Under the pieces are notes generated by a model that had not been told where the DNA came from, did not search any database, and worked only from the letters and a program-made list of their open reading frames with translations. A stretch of 64,000 bases of DNA. Origin: Cafeteria roenbergensis (Eukaryota; Sar; Bigyra; Bicosoecida; Cafeteriaceae). The position numbers and the translations under genes are program-made. Positions 29,401-38,771 of the stretch are shown piece by piece; the first letter of the stretch is position 1, and every line of letters starts with the position of its first letter. The stretch spans positions 411,233-475,232 of the forward strand of contig VLTN01000024.1 in assembly GCA_008330645.1 (NCBI GenBank), in the 5' to 3' direction.

Positions 29401-31873
29401 AACCCCTCCACGGCCTCAGCGGCCGCCTGCTCAGCGGCGGCCCGTGCTGCCTCGAGGCGGCGGCGCGCGGCGGAGTCCAGCGTGTCCATCAGGCCCGCGG
29501 CTCGGTCGGGGAAGAGGCCTTCAAAGGACCAGAAGGCTAGCCGGGCCGTCTGCCTCGCGTCCCCGTCCGCGTCCTCGAGCAGGGCTGCCAGCAGGCGCGC
29601 CAGCTCGTCCACGTTGCGCTCCAGGCTGGGCTTGGCCCAGCCGCGCAGGGCTGCCAGCAGCAGCTCCGCCGCGCGCACGCGCATGACCGGGGAGCGCGAC
29701 GCCGCAGCCTGGCCGAGCTTGGGGACGAGCCGGTGGAAGCCGCGAGTCGTGTTGTGCACCACGGACAGAGCGGCGTCCATGCCCGAGTGGGCGATGACCG
29801 CGATTGTCGTCACGGTGATCTTCAGCAGCGCCCCGAAAATGCGGCCTGCGGGGCGCTCGAAGGCGTCGCCGGCGTGCGCAGCCATCTCCGACACCAGGAG
29901 ACAGGCTTGGCGCGCGATGGACGAGCGAAGGTCGGTGACCTGCGGCTTGAGGGCGTCGCACACCTCGACTGCCAGCTCGGACCAGCCGGGCGCTGCGGCC
30001 GCGCCCGTCGCAAGCAGCCCCCTGAGCGCGTCCATGGCCTTGGAGCGCGCGGCCCAGTCCACCGCTGGGTCCAGCGCCGCGATGGCGGCCCTAACCTGCT
30101 TTGCAAGGTCGTCGGCAGACCGGAACGACACCGGCTTGCTGGGCGGAAGGCCCCCGCCGTACGTGAAGCCGAGCACCCCGCGGCGCCAGCCAGCCACCGC
30201 GTGCAGCGTGGTGACCTGCCCTGCCTGCAGCGGGGGGCCCGCCGGCTCCGGCTCGGCCGGGGCGACGGCGAACCCTCCGGCAGAGGCGGCGCTGTGCGCG
30301 GCCGCGTCGGACTGGCGCCCCACCGATGACGGCGCCGCCGACCCCAGGGACGCGCCGCCGCTGCCTCGCGCCCGCCCCCCGAAGGAGGCGGCCCCGCTGC
30401 TGCGGACGTCGGAAGCCCTCGCCCCCTCGGCGGTCACGACAGAGGAGGCGGAGCTGGCTCTGCCGTCTGAGCTGGCCGCATCCGCCACGTCCAGCGACGG
30501 GATCCACGCCCGCTCGCCTGCCCACACCCGCCTCATGGCATCGAGCACGTCGTTGGCCGCCCCGGCCGCCTCCGCCGCCGCGAGGGCCTCCTCCTGCCCC
30601 CCCAGGCACTCCTCGTCCGCCGCGATGGCGAGCGACTCGATGGCTTCCAGCACCGGCTCTGCCCGCTCCCGCCTGCGCGTGACCGCCACCAGCTGCTCCA
30701 TCACGGCCTTGTCCGAGAAGGGCACCTCTCCCGGCCCAAAGTCCGCCGCTGCCCTGGCAACGAGCCGCGCCGCCGCCAGCCGGGACCTCCACTGCCGGTG
30801 CTCTGCCAGTCGCGGAAGCACGTCGACCAGGACGTCGGCGGGCTCAGTGACCTCCATGAGAGAGAGAAGCGTCTCCATCGCCTGGTCACGCACCGCTGAC
30901 TGCGGGCGCGGGCGCAGTGGGCGGGTGCGGGGTGCGGTGCGCAGAGCAAGAATTGCATTGCGCGCGGGAGGGGGGGCGGCGGGGGACGGGGCGTCCGTTG
31001 CATCGGGCGCGGGCGGAGCAGCACCTGCCGCCTCGTTTGGGCCAGCCGGCGATACTGCGGCGCCGCGGGCTGGCGCGCGTCGCAGCTGGCCGCGGGCGCT
31101 GAGCCGAGCTCGCCTGCTCGGCGAGGCCCTGCGGATGGCGCGGCGCACCGCAGCGTGCACAGCTCACTTTGCTAGCCCCGGCAAGCGCGGCCACACGCCT
31201 TGCGAGCTCGTGAACGTGAGGGGCGACCACGTCGGCGGGTGCGCCGGCGACCGCCTCGATCGCAGCGAGGCTTGCGAGCGCCACCTGCGTGTTGCTGTCA
31301 AGCAGACAGGACGTCAGGCTCCGGATTGCGTCCGCAACAACGTCATCCTGCGGGACAAAACCAGGCCGCCGAAGCGTGGGAGGGGCGAGGGCAGCACCGT
31401 CGCAGCGTGTGGGCGGCAGGCGAGGGGCTCAGGTGCGACGAATTGCAGCAACGGCGACGCGCCATGCTCGCGCTGCGCTGGGGGGCGGAGGCTCGGCACC
31501 TGCCGGTTCCGGCCCACGCAAACGCCGCAGGGGAGCCGAGGAGCCGATGCGAGCGACGTGCGGCGCGGCAGCAGGCGCCGCAGCAAGAGGTAGCTCGCGC
31601 AGGAAGCAGCAGAGGCTGCAGAAAGAACGGCGGCGACTGACCTCGAGCGTTCCGGCCTCAGCGTGCTTCTGAAGGGACCCGATCCCCGAGAGGCGCTCGG
31701 AAGCATCTGCAGGGGTAAAAAACACGCACCGCGCGCAAGGTCACAAGTCGCTGCGGGAAGCAAGCGAGCCAGCCGCTGGGCGCGCCAAAGCAAACGGCCG
31801 CGAACTCTCGGCAGCGCTGGCAAGTGTCCTGGCGCGCACCGTAGCCATCAATCCTGGCCAGAACGGCGTCCAT
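26439..31873 (-). CDS. CLASP: CLASP-type microtubule plus-end stabilising protein (TOG domains)
   Basis: Four exons, complement 31840-31873, 31642-31706, 31168-31347 and 26439-30899; donors GTGCGC, GTCAGT and GTGAGC; 1,579 residues. The first three tiny exons splice in phase and rebuild a continuous HEAT/TOG start ([20 protein letters not shown], then [18 protein letters not shown], then [15 protein letters not shown]). TOG1 covers about 1-230. A second TOG at about 340-590 has the CLASP block [17 protein letters not shown] and [17 protein letters not shown] with [18 protein letters not shown] disordered Ser/Arg/Pro linker of about 700 residues holds repeated EPAAA units. A C-terminal TOG at about 1308-1579 ends with [18 protein letters not shown], typical of the CLIP-binding end. 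CLASPs bind tubulin and promote microtubule rescue at spindles and the cortex. No clear SxIP motif for EB1 was seen. Confidence 0.9.
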
Positions 31874-32368
31874 TCAACCCCGGTGCCCTCAAACCCCTGA
31901 GTCGAGCCGAAGCAGGGACGACAAAGAGTTTGGCGGGGGTGCTGGCGGCGATGCACGCGTCGTGGAAAATGAAAGCCTGGAATATTTGACATGTGCAAAC
32001 ATAGACCATTCCCTCCCTCCCTCCTCGCCGCGCAGCGCGCGTCGGCGACGGGCAGATCTCCTGGTTATTGGCCTGCTACAGTCTCAGCTCTCTCTCTCTC
32101 TCTCACACTCTCTCTCTCCCTGCTCGTCTCATTCTGTTATGTCGAACACCCCAAACGTCCCCTCGCGGACCCAGCAGTGGGACCAGCGGCCGCGTGAGCT
32201 GGGCTGGGAAGTGAAAGGGCCCTTGTTGCATGCTCGTGCTGGCGTGCGTGTTGAGCGCCCGCACGCGAGAAGCCCGGACGCGAAGCCGCACGTAGCTGTT
32301 GAATGCAGCCCGCAACTCGCGCACACCGCGGCACAAAGCAGCGCCCAAAGGCTTCAAGCAGGCGCCCC
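31874..32368. other. Intergenic, holds a CT microsatellite
   Basis: Region upstream of CLASP and downstream of the copper ATPase. Apart from the CT tract, no gene is supported. It is locally less GC-rich than its surroundings. Confidence 0.5.
32089..32122. repeat. CT dinucleotide microsatellite
   Basis: Runs of CT are broken once by CACA. It lies in non-coding DNA between CLASP and the copper ATPase. Confidence 0.9.
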
Positions 32369-35300
32369 CTATGCGTTGGCCAGCAGCGAGGAGCTGGCCG
32401 CCTGGCTGCCCAACGCTGCCACCTCCGCCTCGCGGCATGGGCACGAGCAGTCGCAGCAGGCGCCCGCGGCGCTTGGGCTCGAGGAAGCGCTGTGCAACTG
32501 CATCACAGCTTCAGCCAGCCGGCGCGCGGCCGCTGGCGAGCTCGAGAGGTGGAAGCGTCGTCTGGCAGGGCAACCCTCGCACGAACACGCGCAGGCCTGG
32601 GCGACGGCAAAGCCTGCCGCAGTGTCACAGGAGTCGCTCGTCGTCGGCGACGGGCCGCAACGCGCGCCGGCGCCCGCCACAGCGGCGTCCAGCTCCACCT
32701 CGGTCCACAGCTGATTGGCCCCGCCGGCGCCAGCGCTGTCCGACGCCCCGACCGCAGCGTAGCCCCCTCGGGCGCGGCGCCGCTGGACCAGGCCCTGCCA
32801 ACACGTGGGCTGTCCCGGCGGCGAGTAGAGCCGCAGCGCCAGCGACGACAGCACCACGCACACGGAGGAGAGGGCCATGGTGAGGGCGGCCACCTCTGGC
32901 GGCAGCGCCACGCGCAGGGCCGGGTAGAGCGCGCCCGCCGCCACGGGCACTCCCAGCGCGTTGTACCCGAGCGAGAAGGCGTAGTTGATCCAGATGCGGC
33001 GGAACGTCACTCGGCTCAGGTCCACCGCCGTCACGATGTCCGCCAGTTCGGAGCGCACCAGCACCACGTCCGCCGCGTCCATGGCCACCTGCGTGCCCGC
33101 GCCGATGGCCACGCCGACGTCCGCCCTGGCCAGCGCGGGCGCGTCGTTGATCCCGTCGCCCACCATCGCCACCGTCCTCCCCCTCGCCTGCAGCGCAGCC
33201 ACAGCGTCGATCTTGCCGGAGGGGAGCACGCCCGCGTCGACGCACTCGGGGGCCACGCCCAGCTCCCGGGCCACGGCCAGGGCTGCGCGCCGGTTATCGC
33301 CCGTCAGGATTCGCACTGTCAGGCCGAGCTGCGACAGGCTGGCGACGGCGTCGGCTGCCCCCGGCTTGAGCCTGTCGGCGAAGGCGAGCACAGCGCACAG
33401 CCGGCCGTCCACGCTCACCAGCGACACGCTGTTGCCCAGCGTTTCAAGCGCGGCCTTCTCAGCGCGGGCCGACGCGGACACCTCGGCGCCGTGTCGCTCC
33501 ACCCAGCGTCGCGTGCCCACGGCCACCTCCGAGCCGTCCACGGAGGCCACCACGCCGAACCCTGGCTCCTCGCGAAAGTCCGACGCAACGAGCGGCGGCG
33601 AGGCCGCGGCAGCGGCCGGCGTGCCCGGCACGGCCGGCTCCCGCAGCGCCGCGGCCGCCGCCACCGCCGCCCGCGCCAGGGGGTGGTCGCTGCCCGCCTC
33701 GGCCGCGGCCGCCAGGTCCAGCACGCGGCGGAAGGCGGCGGCGCTGGCACGAGCACGCCCCCCCCTGCTCGGTGAAGAGCTCCGACTGCACCCGCCGCTG
33801 CTGCCCGCCACGGGGCTTGCCAGGCTGGCGGCGCTGCGAGCGCTGGCGCCGCTCCGGGCCAGCGCACCGGCCTCCGGCTCGACCGACGACAGGCCCTCCA
33901 CCGTCGCCGGCGTGGCAGCCTGCTCGGAGCAGCAGGACGCACCGCGGCGGAGCGTGCTCGGCGAGGGGCGAGCCGCTCCTCGCCCCGGCGGGCCAGCCGC
34001 GCCCGCACCGCCGCCGCCGCCGCTGGGCGTCAGGCTGCTGGCTGAGCCGCTCCGGCGGGTCACCTCGCCCATGGAGCCGCCCGTGCCCCCTCCAGCATCG
34101 GCAAGGTCCGTCGCCGCGAGCGGCAGCGCCGCCTCGTCGAGGACGACGACGGCCGTCAGCCGGGGCATTCCCACGGTGAGCGTTCCAGTTTTGTCGAAGA
34201 CGATGGTGTCGACGCCGTGAAGCTGCTCGAGGGGCTGCCCCCCCTTGATCAGCACTCCGAGGCGCGCACCCACCCCTGTTCCCACCATAACTGCCGTGGG
34301 CGTGGCCAGGCCGAGGGCGCACGGGCAGGCAACCACCACCACCGACAGCCCGAACCGCAGGCAGAACCCAAATGGCCCCAGCGCCTCCGGCACCCAGTCC
34401 GCCGGCACCGCCCCCGCGCCCAGGGCAATGGCCCATCCGACCGTGGTCGCCAGCGCGATGCCTAGCACGGTCGGCGCGAATACGGAGGACACCCTGTCCG
34501 CCAGCGCCTGCACTGGTGCTTGCGACATTTGCGCGTCCTCCACCAGGCCAATGACCCGAGCGATGGCCGTGTCAGCGCCCACGCGCGTGGCGCGCACCAG
34601 CAGCGCGCCCGACCCCGTGTTGACCGTGGCCGCGAGCGCCTCCGATCCGGGTTGCTTCCGAACAGGCATGCTCTCGCCAGTCATGGCCGATTCGTCGGCC
34701 ACGCTGCGCCCGGCCAGCACCACGCCGTCCACCGGCACGCGCGCCCCCGGCGCCACGCGCACCACGTCGCCCACCTCCAGCTCCGCAGCCGCCACCGCCT
34801 TGACGCTCCGCCCGGGGAAGGCCGTCGAGGAGAGTAAGCCTAGCGACTCCGCCTCGGCCTCCGCCTCGAGCATCGCCGGCGTCACGTCCTCCCCCGCCGC
34901 GCCGACGCGCCCCAGGGCAGCGCGGGGGCCGGCCGCGGAACGGGCCTCCGCGTCGCTCCCGCCCGTGCCCGCCCCGACAGACCCTGCGCTCCGCCCCGAG
35001 CCCGCGCTGGCCGCGCGCCCGTCGAGCACCAGCACGCTCGCCTGCTGGGGCTGCAGCTCTGCCAGGCTCTTTAGCGCGTCGGCAGTCCGCCCCTTCGCGG
35101 AAGACTCCAGGAACTTTCCGAAGATGACCAGGGTGACGATGGCGGCGGCAGCCTCAAAGAACTCCACGGGGTTGGCGGCGCCGTCCGGCCCAGAGGCCAT
35201 GCCCACGCCGATCTCCAGGACGGAGGCGGCGTAGGCGGTGACGGAGCCCGTGGCGATGAGGAAATCCATGCCCATGCTGCAGCCGCCGCGCAGCCGACGC

Positions 35301-36731
35301 CACGCGGTCTGTAGAAAGGGCCACCCTGCCCCGAAGAGCACTGGCGTCGTGAGCAGCCACAGCAGGAGTACGCGAACTGTGAGGCCGCGCAGCCCGGGCA
35401 CCGCGACCTCCAGGCCGGCGATGGCCCCGTGGGCCAGGTGGCCGAAGATCATCGACAGAAACACCACCACAGCGGTGGGGGGCGCGGCCCATAACAGCCG
35501 GCGGCGCCACATGCGGGCGTCGGCCGCGGCGCGCTCGGCGGGCGTGGGCCGCGCAGAGCGGTCCGCGGCGTCCCGACCCGCGGCCAGCCCGCCCCATGCC
35601 ACAACGGCGGCCGCGACGGCCCGCCGCCGCAGCCAAGCGCCCTCCTCCGTCCCGGCTCGCTGGACCGACACGCGCCACAGAGGGCCCTGACGCTGCGAGA
35701 GCGTCACCGACCCGGCGCCCGGGATCGCCTCCAAAGCTGCCCGCAGCTCTGGGTCGTCACCGCGGCCGCCCGTCGGAGCGTGAAAGTCCACGTCGAACGT
35801 GAGCGCTCCGGCGCCGGCGCCGGTCCCCCGCTCCGCGCGCGCCTCCTGCACCTCCGCCCCAAAGCCAATATCTTCCACTGCCTCGGCGAGCGCTGCCGGG
35901 GATGTCTGGGCCGGGTCGAAGCGGACGGTCGCGCTGTGGGTCAGAAGCGCAACACTGCGGGCGGGCAGTACGAGGAACAAAGGCAACAACAGCTCCGCGC
36001 GAGCATTCAGAGACGGAAAAGGAGGGCCGGAGCAAGAGTAGCTTGGCGTTACGGGCGATGCCCGCGGAGGAAGCAGCCCGCGTTGCCCGGACCACCGTCG
36101 TGCGGGGCGGGCGGCAGTTTGCGGGGCAACGCGCTCTCACCTTGCCGACTCGACTCCGGGCACCGCAGCCAGCGCCGTCTGCACCGCGCCCACACACGAG
36201 GCGCACGTCATGCCCTCAATCGCCAATTGGGCAGTCTGTGCGGCGCTGGGCTCCTCGGGCGGCTGCTCCGAGGGCTGGAGCTCGGCGCCGAACCCCACAG
36301 CCTCGACCGCATCGGCAACTTCAGCCCCAACGTCGCCCGCGTCCTCATCCAGCGACACCACGGCCGTGTGCGTGAGGACAGACACCCTGCGGGGCAAGCA
36401 GCAGCGGGGAATCCCGGGCGCGGAAAACGAGACCGCGCTGGAGATGGCGCAGGAGCCGGTCGCGGGGTGTGGCAGCTTGCGGAATGTTGCAGCCGCGCCT
36501 CGGCCGCGCCGCCCTGCGAGCCGAGCGAGCCCCCGCTCGAGCCGAAGGGCCCATTGGCTCCCTCTGCACACATACAGACGCACACACAGCGCGCCGCTGC
36601 CGCCCCCGCGCTCACTCGGCCTTGGCAACGCCGGCCACAGATTCGATCGCGCTGCGGACTGCTGACGAGCAGCTGGCGCAGGTCATGCCCTCGATCGCCA
36701 GCCGCAGGGTGCGAGGCCGGGACGCCGCCAT
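32369..36731 (-). CDS. Cu+-transporting P1B-type ATPase (CopA/ATP7 family)
   Basis: Three exons, complement 36616-36731, 36141-36386 and 32369-35954; donors GTGAGC and GTGAGA, acceptors CGCAG; 1,315 residues. Exon 1 ends in a first HMA domain (IEGMTCASC), exon 2 holds a second (same motif), and exon 3 starts with the end of HMA2. A degenerate third metal-binding-like unit follows. The pump has TGES (about 543), the ion-pathway motif CPC (about 663), the phosphorylation motif DKTGTLT (about 706), SDHPLA (about 874), GDGINDAPA (about 1051), and the YN and MALSS motifs in the last helices. CPC, YN and MxxSS mark the Cu+ subgroup. Ser/Gly-rich inserts of about 60 and 130 residues interrupt the cytoplasmic domains. 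The C-terminal tail carries two cysteine clusters, CACSCEGC and CCDCSCPC. Likely Golgi or plasma membrane. Divergent from the ankyrin-like gene, 194 bp apart. Confidence 0.93.
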
Positions 36732-36925
36732 GGCAGCCGCGCCCACGGACGGGAACAGCTCGCCTGCCCGTACAGCCACCCACAGCGGCCCACACCCGCG
36801 CCGTGAGAGACCCTGGCGGGGATGGCCGTGTGAGTGGGGTCAGTCGCCCCTTGCCTGCGTGTGCATATATTTGGCGCTGCAAGCATCGCGGGGCGGTTCG
36901 GCGTCGGCGCACCCCGCTGCCGTCC
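36732..36925. promoter_or_regulatory. Divergent promoter with TATA-like element
   Basis: This 194-bp spacer separates the copper ATPase (-) and ankyrin-like (+) start codons. GCATATATTTGG at about 36863-36874, roughly 55 bp before the + start, resembles a TATA box. Its function is inferred. Confidence 0.4.
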
Positions 36926-38383
36926 ATGGCGGCCGCCCCGGCCGCGGACGAGCGCCCGCGCGCAGGTATGGGGTGCTTCATCGGGCTGATGCCCGACAAG
37001 GAGCACGCTCGCCTGCTGGCGCGGTGGCGGCGTGAGCAGCCGGCCCTGCTCGAGTCGGTCATGGGCTTGAACCGCGCCGTCGTTCGCGCCGCCGGCCAGG
37101 GCGACCTCGAGGCGCTGGTTAGGCTGGTGTCCGTGACCAGGCCGGGCGACCTCGTGCGCCGCATCGTGGCCACCGCCTTTGCGGCGGCGTGCGCGGGCCG
37201 GCACTCGCTTGTGGTCGCCTTCATGCTCAAGGAGGGAGTTGCGCCGAGCTGGGCGGGCGCCCAGGCGCCAGTGTTCGCCGCCATCGAGGGGCGAGTCGGG
37301 CCTCAAGCGCCACCCAGGGCAGCCCCGGAGGTCGCGGCCGCGCCACGCATGGCCACTCTCGGCGGCGGCGGCAGCGCCACGCCGCAGGGAGCTGCTGCCG
37401 CTGTCGAGCGATCCCACGCCCCGACCCGTGCACCGAGCGCAGCGGCGGGCAGCGAGCGAGCGAGCGCTGCTGGCGCTGCGTCGGCGGCCGGCTCCGTGGC
37501 GCAGGACTGCTTGCCGGACGCAGCCGCTGACGTCGGCGCCCGCGAGCTCGGCGGCGCGTCAGCCGCTGATCAGCTGACCGCAGCCCAGGCCGCGGCTGGG
37601 GGCGACGACCCCGCTGACCGGCTGGCTTTCATCCTGTGCGCGCTGGCGTCGGCTGGCTTTGACGTCAGCGGCTCCAGGGCGGGGGCTTGCGACACGCCCC
37701 TCCACGCGGCTGCGCGGGCGGGCGAGGCCTCTGCTGTGGAGGCGCTGCTTCCCGCGCCCGGCGTCGACGCTGGCGCTGTGGACTGCTCGGACGAGACTCC
37801 CCTCGCGGCGGCAGCGGCGGCGCGGGCCGAGGCCGCCGCTGCCGGCGCGGACGTTGACGGGTTTGACAGGGTCATTGCGGCGCTGCGGCGAGCCGGCGCG
37901 CCGATGGGTTGGCGGTCGGGCGATGCAAGCGCCCCCGATGATGCCTGGGTGTCCAGGCAGGTGAGGCTCTCAGCGCAGGCGAGCGACTCAGCGGGCAGCA
38001 GCGCAGGCGCTGCTGGCGCGGCTGGTGCCGGCGGGTCTGGCGAGCCACGCGCCGGCACCGGCGCTGGCACTGGGCGGTCGACCACCACCGTGGGGACGGC
38101 AAAGGCAGCCGCCTCGGCCGGCAGGACCAGCGGGGGGATGAGCTGCGGCGTTGGCAGCGGATTCCGCCCGCCGACGGCGGAGGAGTTTGAGGCCATGGAG
38201 CAAATGCTGGAGGAGGAGGAGGAGGAGGCAGCGCCGGCAGCGGCAGCGCTGGCCGTGGATAAGCAGGCCGCCGGAGCACAGGCGGCGACTGCAGCGGCTG
38301 CTCCCGAATCAGCTGCTGCAGTCCCGGTTCGCGCTCGGCGCGAGGCCGATGGCGCGCTGACTCTGTCCACGGTGGTCGGGTGA
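36926..38383 (+). CDS. Ankyrin-like repeat protein
   Basis: Open exon of 485 residues from the ATG at 36926. Residues of about 50-110 form helix pairs (AAGQGDLEALVRLVSV; FAAACAGRHSLVVAFML) that resemble degenerate ankyrin repeats. After a disordered Ala/Ser linker, residues of about 235-300 contain the clear ankyrin core TPLHAAARAGEASAVEALL. The C-terminal third is Gly/Ala/Ser-rich with an E-rich run encoded near 38200-38230. Ankyrin repeats bind proteins; partner unknown. The stop overlaps a perfect donor (GTGAGT at 38381). A second exon from about 38520 to a TGA near 38788, after CACAG, would keep frame and add roughly 89 basic residues, but it is not recognisable, so the shorter form is given. 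Confidence 0.65.
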   Translation: MAAAPAADERPRAGMGCFIGLMPDKEHARLLARWRREQPALLESVMGLNRAVVRAAGQGDLEALVRLVSVTRPGDLVRRIVATAFAAACAGRHSLVVAFMLKEGVAPSWAGAQAPVFAAIEGRVGPQAPPRAAPEVAAAPRMATLGGGGSATPQGAAAAVERSHAPTRAPSAAAGSERASAAGAASAAGSVAQDCLPDAAADVGARELGGASAADQLTAAQAAAGGDDPADRLAFILCALASAGFDVSGSRAGACDTPLHAAARAGEASAVEALLPAPGVDAGAVDCSDETPLAAAAAARAEAAAAGADVDGFDRVIAALRRAGAPMGWRSGDASAPDDAWVSRQVRLSAQASDSAGSSAGAAGAAGAGGSGEPRAGTGAGTGRSTTTVGTAKAAASAGRTSGGMSCGVGSGFRPPTAEEFEAMEQMLEEEEEEAAPAAAALAVDKQAAGAQAATAAAAPESAAAVPVRARREADGALTLSTVVG

Positions 38384-38771
38384 GTGGAGCGCGCGCGCTC
38401 GTTGGCCGGCGCCCCGCCCCGCGAGGCTCAACCCGCGGGGGCGCGGCCAACTGTTCAGTGCTTCGCGCTGGTTCGGCAAGTCGCCGCGAGCGCGCCACAC
38501 GCAAACATATAGCACAGTTCAGGGTCACGGGGCGGGGGGGTGCGCCAGCGGCCTCGGGCGCAGGGCCGCGCAGCAAGCACGGGGGCGGAAGTGGGACGAG
38601 CGCACGCGGCAGCGGGCACTGGCCGTGCAGGGCGGGCCGGAAGCGCAGCCGAAGCGCAGCCGCCCAGGCTGGCAGAGCTGCGGCCTGGGCGGGCCGCTGC
38701 CCCCGCCACTGATGACCCCATGCAGAGAGAGAGCACGAGAGAGCCGGTCGCCTCCACGAGCCCTTGGTCAG
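38384..38771. other. Short convergent spacer, possible last exon of the ankyrin-like gene
   Basis: A plus-strand frame is open across 38540-38788. CATATAGCACAG near 38507-38518 could be an acceptor. Coding status is undecided. Confidence 0.3.

Noticed and set aside
31274-31290. Possible acceptor CACGCAG before GTGGCGCTC in CLASP
   Set aside because: Reading through it from the CCCGCAG acceptor at 31348-31350 keeps frame and gives a continuous HEAT repeat ([14 protein letters not shown] to [10 protein letters not shown]), so it is internal to the exon.
35780-36925. Plus-strand frame continuous with the ankyrin-like gene
   Set aside because: It overlaps the copper ATPase exons with two GMTCASC domains on the other strand. 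A TATA-like element lies just before the chosen start.
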